This document shows, one piece after another, positions 1 to 6,597 of a DNA stretch of 10,004 nt (position 1 is its first letter; each line of letters begins with the position of its first letter). A program made the position numbers and the translations under genes. Source of the stretch: JBHIFE01 sp046760985 (GTDB lineage: Bacteria > Chloroflexota > Dehalococcoidia > Dehalococcoidales > RBG-16-60-22). The stretch lies in assembly GCA_046760985.1 (NCBI GenBank), contig JBHIFE010000048.1:1-10004 (forward strand), written 5' to 3'. The notes beneath the pieces were generated by a model. The model had not been told where the DNA came from. It worked only from the letters and a program-made list of their open reading frames with translations, and did no database searches.

Positions 1-51
1 CAGGGTAAGCGCTTAGCAGGCGCCCGCACTAGACCACTATGCGATCCCTCC
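1..51 (-). tRNA. tRNA-Ser (anticodon GCU), 5' part only
   Basis: Read on the minus strand from base 51, the sequence folds as the 5' half of a class II tRNA. It has a 7-base acceptor strand GGAGGGA (51-45), a D arm closed by GCA/TGC with GG in the loop, and a 5-bp anticodon stem GGCGC/GCGCT around the loop CTGCTAA. The anticodon is GCT at 17-15, which reads AGC/AGU serine codons. What follows is consistent with the start of the long variable arm expected for tRNA-Ser. The variable arm, T arm and 3' acceptor strand lie beyond the left edge, so the acceptor pairing cannot be verified here. Confidence 0.88.
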
Positions 52-84
52 TCAATCTGGTAAAGTCAATAATTTGTATGTTTT

Positions 85-113
85 ACTATATCACAATTCT
101 TTATTCTGCTCAA
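85..113 (-). promoter_or_regulatory. Promoter of the tRNA-Ser gene
   Basis: On the minus strand there is TTGAGC (113-108), a 17-base spacer and TATAGT (90-85). A TG one base before the -10 box makes it an extended -10. Transcription would begin near base 78, about 27 bases ahead of the mature tRNA 5' end. This is a sigma70-type prediction from sequence only. Confidence 0.6.
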
Positions 114-120
114 ATCTCAT

Positions 121-149
121 TTGAGAGCGCTATTTAGCTATGCTATGAT
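121..149 (+). promoter_or_regulatory. Promoter of ybeY
   Basis: TTGAGA (121-126), a 17-base spacer and TATGAT (144-149) preceded by TGC form a good extended -10 sigma70-type promoter. The predicted start near 156 leaves a leader of only about 12 bases, just enough to hold the AAGG ribosome-binding site at 157-160, which lies 7 bases before the ATG. Its -35 hexamer is 7 bases from the -35 of the divergent tRNA promoter. Confidence 0.6.
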
Positions 150-167
150 GGTTGGCAAGGCACGAAT

Positions 168-641
168 ATGGAAATTAATGTTTTAATTGACCAGGACTTT
201 GAGGGGTGTCCCGAGGTGAGCTGGCTACAGAGCGTGGCTGAGCAGGTTCTCATCGCTCAGGGTGCTGGCTTTGATGTAGAGCTCGGTCTGGTTATTACCA
301 GTCAGGAAAGGGTGCAGCAATTGAATAAAAGCTATCGGGGAAAAGATGAGCCCACAGATGTTTTAGCCTTTTATATGACACCGGCGAAAGGAACCGAGGT
401 GGAACCTACCTCATTCGTTGCGCCTCCCGACGGACTACTCCATCTTGGTGAAGTCATTATCTCCTACCCTCAGGCAGTGATACAGGCGAAGGAGCACCAG
501 CATTCTATAAAAAGGGAGATAGCCATTCTGATTATTCACGGCGTGCTTCATCTCCTGGGATATGACCACGAAGAGCCCGAGCCAGAACGTCAAATGAGGG
601 CTAGAGAGAGGGAAATTTTAAGCCTTGTTGAAGTGGGATGA
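168..641 (+). CDS. ybeY: Endoribonuclease YbeY (rRNA maturation factor)
   Basis: This is a single-domain YbeY/UPF0054 metalloprotein of 157 residues, a normal length for the family. The signature HGVLHLLGYDH spans residues 124-134, with H124, H128 and H134 as the three zinc ligands. Upstream are the other family blocks LNKSYRGKDEPTDVLAF (52-68) and LHLGEVIISYPQA (91-103). Known members act in the cytoplasm in 16S rRNA 3'-end maturation and ribosome quality control. The ATG is supported by AAGG seven bases upstream and by a promoter close in front. No neighbour on its strand follows; it converges on lgt with a 71-base gap. All catalytic positions are intact and nothing is odd except the very short predicted leader. 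Confidence 0.95.
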   Translation: MEINVLIDQDFEGCPEVSWLQSVAEQVLIAQGAGFDVELGLVITSQERVQQLNKSYRGKDEPTDVLAFYMTPAKGTEVEPTSFVAPPDGLLHLGEVIISYPQAVIQAKEHQHSIKREIAILIIHGVLHLLGYDHEEPEPERQMRAREREILSLVEVG

Positions 642-657
642 ATAAACAGCATAACAC

Positions 658-723
658 CCGCTGAATACAGGTTATTTAATTCGTCATCAAATCGTTAAAC
701 TAGCTCTATCTTCTATTCAGCAG
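658..723. repeat. Imperfect inverted repeat between convergent ybeY and lgt ends
   Basis: CCCGCTGAATA (658-668) can pair with TATTCAGCAGGG (714-725 region), with one bulged base and about 46 bases between the arms. It lies across the convergent 3' ends. It lacks a compact loop and a T-run, so it is only a weak candidate for a bidirectional terminator. I see no better terminator in the gap. Confidence 0.25.
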
Positions 724-1495
724 GGTTCTCCACCCTTGCCCACCTTGTCCTCAATACCAGTAACGGGATGGCAATGGCTAAGACGATTATGGCGATTACT
801 TGAGCCTGATGTAAGCCAAAGAGGAAGGGTGTCCCGGCGCGCAGGAAATCGGTGCCGAGACGGTACACTGAGTATAGGCTAAGATAGACGAGAAACAGCG
901 AACCATCGGGCTGAAGCCGCCCCCTTAGTTTTAGCAACATCCCAAAAACCATCAAATTCCATATTATCTCATAAACCGTTGTGGGATGTGTTGCCACCCC
1001 TAAAGGGCAAAGAGCATTAGGATGGGTATAGATAATACCCCACGGCAAGGGGGTTTCTATCCCAAAACAGCAACCATTTATGGTGCAGCCTATTCTACCC
1101 ACTGCCTGAGCTAGTATGATACCCGGTGCCACCACATCAGCTAGATAACCAAACTGGAACTTGCCAAACTTGCTGTAAACCCAGATACCCAGAGCCGCAC
1201 CCAGAACGGCACCATAGGCAGTTAAACCGCCACCGCCGATTATCTGCCCCGGATTCTGGCTGTAGTAATCCCAGCCATCAATAACATGAAGTAATCTTGA
1301 AAATATTACCCCCGATGGAATACCCACCAACGCCGCCGTGAAAACAGTGTCATAAGAAAGTTTAGCTCCTCTTCTTACCTCTTTTATCGTCCACAATACG
1401 ACCACGGCAATAGCCAGGGCAACAAAGATGCCATACCATCTGACTTCAATTGAGCCGATGGTGAAGGCTACTGGATTTATACTTATGGTAATCAT
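713..1495 (-). CDS. lgt: Prolipoprotein diacylglyceryl transferase Lgt
   Basis: This 260-residue polytopic inner-membrane protein would transfer diacylglycerol from phosphatidylglycerol to the lipobox cysteine of prolipoproteins. The N-terminal block with RWYGIFVALA (19-28), the central signature GRIGCTINGCCFG (133-145) and the late block YRLGTDFLRAGTP (211-223) identify the family. Hydrophobic helices fill most of the chain, and the last one (about 231-248) is followed by a short basic tail. It carries the GCCFG form of the signature: relative to E. coli Lgt, the glutamate of the NGE motif is cysteine here (142), the H103 region reads AYG (93-95), and the late glutamate is Asp216. R134 and R212 are kept. 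Such variants occur in homologues annotated as Lgt, so I keep the call. The ATG lies 11 bases after the ftsY stop and has no clear SD, which suggests translational coupling. Confidence 0.9.
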   Translation of the reverse strand: MITISINPVAFTIGSIEVRWYGIFVALAIAVVVLWTIKEVRRGAKLSYDTVFTAALVGIPSGVIFSRLLHVIDGWDYYSQNPGQIIGGGGLTAYGAVLGAALGIWVYSKFGKFQFGYLADVVAPGIILAQAVGRIGCTINGCCFGIETPLPWGIIYTHPNALCPLGVATHPTTVYEIIWNLMVFGMLLKLRGRLQPDGSLFLVYLSLYSVYRLGTDFLRAGTPFLFGLHQAQVIAIIVLAIAIPLLVLRTRWARVENPAE

Positions 1496-1506
1496 TGTCT
1501 TAAAAA

Positions 1507-2349
1507 TCAGGAACAGAGTGCCTCAACAAAGGTCTCAGCATTAAACGGAGCCATGTCCTCCAACTTCTCACCAACACCGACAAACTGGATTGGAATTCGC
1601 AGCTCATCACAAATAGCCAAGACTATGCCCCCCTTGGCGGTGCCATCTAGCTTGGCTAGAAAGATACCGGTTACGCCTACGGCGTCAGTGAAATACCTAG
1701 CCTGGGTTAAACCATTCTGACCGGTGGTAGCATCAACCACCAAGATTACCTCATGGGGTGCGGTGGGGTCAGCCTTGCCAGCCACCCGCTTAATCTTTTT
1801 AAGCTCTTCCATCAGGTTAAATTTGGTATGCAGCCTGCCGGCGGTATCAATAATTACTTCATCAACCTGCCGACTGTGTGCTGCCTGCAAGGCATCGTAG
1901 ACCACTGCCCCTGGGTCAGCCCCAGGCTGATGGGCAATAACATCTACCCCCAGCCTCTGCCCCAGGTGTTTAAGCTGGTCAATAGCTGCTGCCCGAAAGG
2001 TGTCAGCGGCAACTAAGATGACGCTCTTACCCCTATGCTTCAGGCTATGGGCAAGTTTGGCAATAGATGTCGTCTTACCACAGCCATTGACCCCCACTGC
2101 TAGAATAACCCTGGGCAAGGGTAGAGTATCAGAGACTTCTTGAGGAGCAATTCTCAGGATATTGACCATTTCGGCTTTTAAGGCGGCACGCACCAATGAA
2201 CCCTGGTCAATCTTCTCTCTAGCCATTCGCTGTTTTACTTTGTCAATAAGCTTTCCAGTGGTGTTAACCCCCACATCGGCAGCAATCAACAGCTCCTCTA
2301 CTTCTGCCCATACCTCGTCACCTATAGCTGGGCGGTCAAACAAGTGCAT
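1507..2349 (-). CDS. ftsY: Signal recognition particle receptor FtsY (start uncertain, probably upstream)
   Basis: FtsY is the SRP-receptor GTPase that docks SRP-ribosome complexes at the membrane. Numbered from the ATG at 2349 (280 residues), the N domain contains EVEELLIAADVG. The G domain has the P-loop GVNGCGKTT (86-94), DTFRAAAIDQLK, DTAGR, AKLDGTAKGG (usually TKLD) and the FtsY-type ending GVGEKLEDMAPFNAETFVEAL. The acidic A domain is absent, as in many short FtsY proteins. The reading frame continues 18 codons upstream of this ATG, through residues like the first N-domain helix (ALKRSRDTWFTK), and stops only at the mrfA TAG. The ATG has no well-spaced SD, whereas a strong one sits at 2410-2419, so the true start may be an ATA at 2401-2403, giving 298 residues. 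It is third in the ylxP-mrfA-ftsY-lgt operon. Confidence 0.93.
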   Translation of the reverse strand: MHLFDRPAIGDEVWAEVEELLIAADVGVNTTGKLIDKVKQRMAREKIDQGSLVRAALKAEMVNILRIAPQEVSDTLPLPRVILAVGVNGCGKTTSIAKLAHSLKHRGKSVILVAADTFRAAAIDQLKHLGQRLGVDVIAHQPGADPGAVVYDALQAAHSRQVDEVIIDTAGRLHTKFNLMEELKKIKRVAGKADPTAPHEVILVVDATTGQNGLTQARYFTDAVGVTGIFLAKLDGTAKGGIVLAICDELRIPIQFVGVGEKLEDMAPFNAETFVEALCS

Positions 2350-2403
2350 TGCCTTGGTAAACCAGGTATCACGACTGCGCTTCAGGGCTTGTCTTATATC
2401 TAT

Positions 2404-4710
2404 CTACCTCACCCCCTTTAACAGCCCTTCCAGCAGCATCTGGGCTGCCTTCTTATCCAGAGGCTTGTTATTATTGCCGCACTTGGGCGACTGGACACAG
2501 CTTGGGCAGCCCTCCTCACAGGGACATTCGGCAATTGCCCTCAGTGTAGCCTGCCATAATTCGGCTACCATATCAAAGCCCTTCTCGGCAATGCCAATGC
2601 CGCCGGGATAGGCATCATAGATAAATATCTGGGCTCTTCCGGTATCGGGGTGGAGAGGGGTAGATACACCACCAATATCATTGCGGTCGCACAGGGCAAA
2701 CAAGGGAAGAATAGCAATAGCTGCGTGTTCGGCGGCGTGTAATCCCCCGGCAAAATCTAGTTCAGGCTCTACCAGCTTAGCCACCACCTCAGGCGGCAGA
2801 TCAAACCATAGAGCTACAGTGGGAAAAGTCTGGGGCGGTAAATCAAGCGGCTCTTCTCCGATTACCTCCTCGGTGAACTGTGCCTTCTTCTTAAAGCCAA
2901 CTACAGTAGTGGTAACCTCTACCTCGCCAAGACACACCCTAACCCGCCCCACCTCCTTATTGTGATTTATTTTCAGGATGTGTAAATCTTCGATTTCTTT
3001 CGTCTGGGTATAGTAATTAACCGTAGTTGGTACCACATAAGCAGTGCGATTTGCCAGGTCAAGCTCAGTGACTAAATAGGACTCTCCCTGATGAAGATAG
3101 ATGGCTCCGGGGTGTACCTGAAAGAAGGCAACGCTAGCTTCAACGGTTTCCAGTAACGAGTCAGTTGAGGTATCCACAACAGTGAAGTTCTGTCCAGTAG
3201 TGGAACGAATATTAACTGCCTGAGCCGGATAGGCAATAGCTGGGGAAAGATACCACTTCCGATTACGTTCCCTGAGTATGCCCTGCCTCTCTAGCACTTC
3301 CCCTTCCTGACCTAAGGCAGAGCCAAAGATTTTTTCATCATCATTATTTAATGGATACTCCCAGGCAGCACACATCAGATGGGCTCTCAAAATATAGGGG
3401 TTGATAGGGTTAACCAATGCATTCTCAAAGTTACTCTGAAAAAAGGAATCGGGGTGCCGCATAAAATACTGGTCCAGAGGATTATCCAGAGCCACCAAGA
3501 AACTCAGTGATTTGCCTTGGCTTCGGCCGCTCCTCCCTGCCTGCTGCCAAGCACTGGCAATGCTTCCCGGATAACCAGCTAGCACTGTAGCCTCTAGGTC
3601 ACCAATGTCTATACCTAGCTCTAAGGCATTGGTCGCCACCACCCCTAGAAGTTGCCCGTTGAAAAGTTCTCGCTCTATTTGCCGCCGCTCCTGCGGAAGA
3701 TAGCCAGCCCGATAAGGTTTAATTCGCTGTGACCGGTCTGGACTTACTTCGGCTAACCGCTGCTGCGAGTAGATGTAAATAAGCTCGGTTAGACGGCGAG
3801 TACGTGCAAAGGTGAGAGTGCGGATAGCTCGACTCACCAACTCGGTAAATAGATTAGTTGCTTCACTATTAGCACTGCGCCGAACGCTCTTGGCTTTATC
3901 TATAATTGGGGGATTCCAGAAGATAAAGTCCTTACCACCGTGAGGTGAACCATCATTGTCAACCACCTCAAAAGGTAAACCAACCAGTCTTTCGGCATGC
4001 TCACCGGGATTGGCTATAGTTGCCGAACAGCAAATGAATTGAGGGGTTGAGCCATAAAGGTTACACAGACGGCGCAAGCGACGTAGCACACCAGCCACAT
4101 GAGAACCAAAAACACCACGATAGGCGTGGGCTTCATCTATCACCACATATCGCAGGTGACGCAGTAGCCTCGACCAGGATTGATGATTAGGCAATATCCC
4201 GATATGGAGCATATCGGGATTGGTAAGTACTACTCTGGCTCGTTTCCTTATCTCAGCCCGCTCCGCCTGTGGAGTATCACCGTCAAAGGTAGCCAGTTCC
4301 TCTACTTGAAATAAATCGGGGTAAAATAGCTGGTGTAAACCACGGAGCTGGTCCTGAGCCAGAGCTTTGGTTGGGAAAAGGTAAAGGGCACGGCTTCCCG
4401 GTTCCGCTGAGAGTGCTTCCACCACAGCAATGTTATAGCACAGGGTCTTGCCACTGGCACTTGAAGTTGCCACCATCACATTCTTTCCCTGACGAACTTT
4501 ATTTACCGCCTCAGCCTGATGGGTATAAAGGGGTAACAACCCGTGTTTACTAAGACAATCCTGAAGCTCGCTTGCCAGAGGTTTGTCTAACTCGGCATAG
4601 GTCGCTTCACGGGGTGAGATATGCTCAGCATGGGCAATTTGACCGGCATAGGTGGGTTGAGCCGTAAGATAATTCAAGAAGGCTGAGGTATCCAATATGA
4701 CTCCCCTCAC
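2404..4710 (-). CDS. mrfA: MrfA/YprA-like DEAH-box helicase with DUF1998 (MZB) zinc domain
   Basis: This is a superfamily 2 helicase of 768 residues, close to the length of B. subtilis MrfA (YprA). In order it has Walker A ATSSASGKT (81-89), LFPTKALAQDQ (111-121), DEAH (192-195), SAT (229-231), ATNALELGIDIG (359-370) and QQAGRSGR (389-396). The C-terminal domain ends in a cysteine cluster C729, C731, C735, C738, the spacing of the four metal-binding cysteines of MrfA. MrfA works with the exonuclease MrfB in repair of mitomycin-type DNA lesions; no mrfB is present in the window. The GTG start at 4710 overlaps the upstream TAG by one base but has no SD. A TTG at 4695 (residue 6) has GAGGGGAG five bases ahead and is a plausible alternative start. 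The stop is the single TAG separating it from the ftsY frame. Other SF2-DUF1998 helicases (Hrq1-like) are the alternative name. Confidence 0.88.
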   Translation of the reverse strand: MRGVILDTSAFLNYLTAQPTYAGQIAHAEHISPREATYAELDKPLASELQDCLSKHGLLPLYTHQAEAVNKVRQGKNVMVATSSASGKTLCYNIAVVEALSAEPGSRALYLFPTKALAQDQLRGLHQLFYPDLFQVEELATFDGDTPQAERAEIRKRARVVLTNPDMLHIGILPNHQSWSRLLRHLRYVVIDEAHAYRGVFGSHVAGVLRRLRRLCNLYGSTPQFICCSATIANPGEHAERLVGLPFEVVDNDGSPHGGKDFIFWNPPIIDKAKSVRRSANSEATNLFTELVSRAIRTLTFARTRRLTELIYIYSQQRLAEVSPDRSQRIKPYRAGYLPQERRQIERELFNGQLLGVVATNALELGIDIGDLEATVLAGYPGSIASAWQQAGRSGRSQGKSLSFLVALDNPLDQYFMRHPDSFFQSNFENALVNPINPYILRAHLMCAAWEYPLNNDDEKIFGSALGQEGEVLERQGILRERNRKWYLSPAIAYPAQAVNIRSTTGQNFTVVDTSTDSLLETVEASVAFFQVHPGAIYLHQGESYLVTELDLANRTAYVVPTTVNYYTQTKEIEDLHILKINHNKEVGRVRVCLGEVEVTTTVVGFKKKAQFTEEVIGEEPLDLPPQTFPTVALWFDLPPEVVAKLVEPELDFAGGLHAAEHAAIAILPLFALCDRNDIGGVSTPLHPDTGRAQIFIYDAYPGGIGIAEKGFDMVAELWQATLRAIAECPCEEGCPSCVQSPKCGNNNKPLDKKAAQMLLEGLLKGVR
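2410..2419 (-). promoter_or_regulatory. Strong ribosome-binding site in front of the ftsY frame
   Basis: The minus strand reads AAAGGGGGTG inside the last codons of mrfA, matching 8 of 10 bases of the full SD consensus TAAGGAGGTG. Six bases later, immediately after the mrfA TAG, is ATA (2403-2401) in the ftsY frame. No ATG, GTG or TTG follows at a usable distance in that frame; a CTG lies eight codons after the first ATA. The site therefore points to initiation on a non-AUG codon. Confidence 0.5.
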
Positions 4711-5000
4711 TAAATAGGTAAAATCTCAATTTCATAATCCAGTATCTCTACCGCAAAACGACTATCAATAATAAAATCCACCACCTTAGACAAGACCTGG
4801 TTAATATACCGGCTATCATTGCTAACACAACAAATTCCTATGGTAGCCGATTGCCATCGATCATGGTCATCAACCTCAGCCACAGAAACATTAAACTTGT
4901 TTCGGATCCGCGTAGTAATGGACTTCAATACTTGTCGCTTACCCTTAAGAGATAGATTTCCCGGCAAGCGAAGTCTAATTTTACACACGCCGACATTCAT
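4710..5000 (-). CDS. DUF503 family protein (YlxP-like)
   Basis: This 96-residue cytoplasmic protein covers a complete DUF503 domain. The conserved blocks are LPGNLSLKGKRQVLKS (12-27), RNKFNVSVAEVDDHDRWQ (33-50) and CCVSNDSRYINQVLSKV (57-73). Family members such as YlxP often sit near rbfA and infB in ribosome and translation-factor operons; their biochemical role is not settled, and a link to ribosome maturation is only inferred. Here it is instead the first gene of an operon with a DNA helicase and the SRP receptor. The ATG at 5000 is the only reasonable start, since a TAG lies five codons upstream in frame, but it has only a weak AGAG in front. Its stop TAG shares its last base with the mrfA GTG. 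Confidence 0.85.
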   Translation of the reverse strand: MNVGVCKIRLRLPGNLSLKGKRQVLKSITTRIRNKFNVSVAEVDDHDRWQSATIGICCVSNDSRYINQVLSKVVDFIIDSRFAVEILDYEIEILPI

Positions 5001-5117
5001 TGCTCTATACAGCTACTGACGATAACCAGATATATCAGACTTGGCATCTTAGTGATACTGGTCGGAAAACAACGACTCAAAACTTCAAGTATTCTGCCAA
5101 GAACTATCCTTATCTCT

Positions 5118-5146
5118 AATCTATCACCCCTCCCCACAGCTGTCAA
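5118..5146 (-). promoter_or_regulatory. Promoter of the ylxP-mrfA-ftsY-lgt operon
   Basis: On the minus strand, consensus TTGACA (5146-5141) and TAGATT (5123-5118) are separated by 17 bases, with an extended -10 TG. Transcription would start near 5111, giving a leader of about 110 bases before the DUF503 ATG. I see no obvious riboswitch or hairpin terminator in that leader. Confidence 0.6.
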
Positions 5147-5183
5147 ACAAGAACAACACAAACAGCCTCAAAACTAAACATAT

Positions 5184-5213
5184 TTGCGTGGCGTAGTATA
5201 TATATGGTATTAT
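5184..5213 (+). promoter_or_regulatory. Promoter of the HMGL-family gene
   Basis: TTGCGT (5184-5189), an 18-base spacer and TATTAT (5208-5213) with a TG one base before the -10 box. The predicted start near 5220 lies downstream of an in-frame ATG at 5204, which argues that this ATG is not used and that translation begins at 5267. The -35 is about 38 bases from the -35 of the divergent operon. Confidence 0.5.
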
Positions 5214-5228
5214 TAAAAATTACATCTA

Positions 5229-5258
5229 GGGGCTCACTACCCCCAAACCCCCGAGGAG
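5229..5258 (+). promoter_or_regulatory. G/C-run leader and ribosome-binding site of the HMGL-family gene
   Basis: GGGG (5229-5232) can pair with CCCC in 5240-5244 around a short loop, or alternatively with a second C-run at 5248-5252. The second run abuts the SD GAGGAG (5253-5258), which is 8 bases before the ATG at 5267. The SD fixes the start. Whether the alternative pairings affect translation is speculation. Confidence 0.35.
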
Positions 5259-5266
5259 AAGAGCTA

Positions 5267-6505
5267 ATGCCTAAGATTTATTTTATTGATGTCACCAATC
5301 GAGATGGGGTTCAGACTGCGAAACTGGGCTTATCCAAGTTGGAAAAGACGATGATAAATATTTACCTCAACGAGATGGGCGTCTTTCAGTCTGAGTTTGG
5401 CTTCCCAACGACCAAGCATGAATCCCATTACCTAGAGGCTAACCTAGAACTGGCTGAAATGGGAGTCCTGCAACCTATCCGCTTGGAAGGATGGATAAGA
5501 GCTATTGTTGAGGATGTAGAGGCAGCCTTTAAGTTGGTACCTAATATCCGTCATCTCAATCTCTCAATATCTACGTCAGACCAGATGCTCAAGGGCAAGT
5601 TCGGGGGGAGAAAGGGAAGGGATGACCTCATAAGTGAGATGGTTGCCGCAGTTGATGCCGCTAAGGCTTTCGGTGCGGAGACCATAGGTGTTAACGCTGA
5701 GGATGCCTCCAGAACAGACCTAGATTTCCTAATCAAATTCGGTCTAGCCGCTAAAGAACACGGTGCCGATAGACTTAGATACTGTGATACCCTCGGTTAC
5801 GATAACCCATTTACTATCTACGAAACTACCAAGGCATTGGCGGAGAATACCGACATGGCTATTGAGATTCATTGCCACGGTGACCTGGGGATGGCGGTTG
5901 CCAATTCTATTGCCGGAGCTAAAGGAGCCATAGATGGCGGGCAGGATGCTTATATCAATACCACCGTTAACGGTATCGGGGAAAGGGCGGGGAATGCCGA
6001 CCTAGTGGCAGTCGCTCTAGCCGCAACTAAATCAAAGGAGTTTGCTGGGAAATATCAGCTAGGAAATCCAATTGATTTATCAAAGGCGTCAAAAATAGCC
6101 GAGTTTGCCAGTTATGCCTTTGGCGTGCCAATTCCAATAAACCAGCCAGGGGTTGGCGCCAATGCCTTTGCTCATGCCTCCGGTATACATGCTGATGGCG
6201 TATTAAAGGATCCAGAAAACTATGAGCTATATAGTTTCAAAGAGCTGGGCAGAGGTAAACCAAAATTCGTTGAAACCGGGAGAGAAATTATTGCCGGGCA
6301 ATACAGCGGAATATCTGGCTTCAGCCATATAATGGGGAGGATGGAAGTATCGTTCGCTAGTAAAGAAGAGGCTAGAGAGATTTTGGAGCTGGTAAGATAT
6401 GCTAATGTAGAGTCACAAAAACCACTTGTGGAAGATGAATTACTCTTCATAGCTAAATATCCCAAGATTACCAAGAAACTCCTGACTCTAACACCTCTAG
6501 AATAA
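5267..6505 (+). CDS. HMGL/DRE-TIM acyltransferase: homocitrate synthase-like, possible Re-citrate synthase
   Basis: This 412-residue TIM-barrel enzyme belongs to the isopropylmalate/homocitrate synthase family, which condenses acetyl-CoA with a 2-oxoacid. The N-terminal catalytic R12-D13-G14 sits in DVTNRDGVQ, the metal histidines are H202 and H204 in IHCHGDLGMAVAN, and NGIGERAGNADL (235-246) is the second family signature. FAHASGIHADGVLKDPENYE (301-320) belongs to the lid region. The canonical HxHND is HCHGD here, so N is replaced by G. The chain ends shortly after the barrel and subdomains with no LeuA regulatory domain, so leucine-inhibited 2-isopropylmalate synthase is unlikely. Dehalococcoides uses a Re-type citrate synthase of this family, and a citrate-forming role is my preferred inference. 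Homocitrate synthase remains possible, and the substrate cannot be read from the sequence. The 5267 start is chosen for GAGGAG eight bases upstream. The gene stands alone between its own promoter and a terminator. Confidence 0.85.
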   Translation: MPKIYFIDVTNRDGVQTAKLGLSKLEKTMINIYLNEMGVFQSEFGFPTTKHESHYLEANLELAEMGVLQPIRLEGWIRAIVEDVEAAFKLVPNIRHLNLSISTSDQMLKGKFGGRKGRDDLISEMVAAVDAAKAFGAETIGVNAEDASRTDLDFLIKFGLAAKEHGADRLRYCDTLGYDNPFTIYETTKALAENTDMAIEIHCHGDLGMAVANSIAGAKGAIDGGQDAYINTTVNGIGERAGNADLVAVALAATKSKEFAGKYQLGNPIDLSKASKIAEFASYAFGVPIPINQPGVGANAFAHASGIHADGVLKDPENYELYSFKELGRGKPKFVETGREIIAGQYSGISGFSHIMGRMEVSFASKEEAREILELVRYANVESQKPLVEDELLFIAKYPKITKKLLTLTPLE

Positions 6506-6524
6506 CTGCATGGTGGGTAATAGC

Positions 6525-6557
6525 AAAGGAGGCTGTCTTTCCAAACAGCCTCTTTTC
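6525..6557 (+). terminator. Intrinsic terminator after the HMGL-family gene
   Basis: GAGGCTGT (6529-6536) pairs perfectly with ACAGCCTC (6545-6552) around an 8-base loop. The stem can be extended by AAAG/TTTT, and TTTT follows at 6553-6556. It lies 20 bases after the stop codon at 6505. It separates this gene from the transporter operon. Confidence 0.85.
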
Positions 6558-6580
6558 ATTGGCTAGGAATATGTTATTAT
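6553..6580 (+). promoter_or_regulatory. Possible promoter of the transporter-pyrD operon
   Basis: TATTAT (6575-6580) has an extended -10 TG (6572-6573). A weak TTTTCA -35 (6553-6558) lies 16 bases upstream, inside the T-run of the preceding terminator. The start would fall near 6587, at the SD GGAGAG (6586-6591) that precedes the GTG at 6598, so the leader would be very short. I see no clear Zur, Fur or MntR operator palindrome here. Confidence 0.35.
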
Positions 6581-6597
6581 AGTGTGGAGAGTCAAAA

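Noticed and set aside
2162..2611. Plus-strand open frame of 149 codons across the ftsY/mrfA junction
   Set aside because: It is antisense to two well-supported genes, has a low-complexity Ser/Thr/Ala-rich translation with no domain, and no SD.
5204..5266. N-terminal 21-codon extension of the HMGL-family protein from the ATG at 5204
   Set aside because: The segment overlaps the predicted -10 box, lies upstream of the likely transcription start and has no SD. GAGGAG precedes the ATG at 5267, where family similarity begins.
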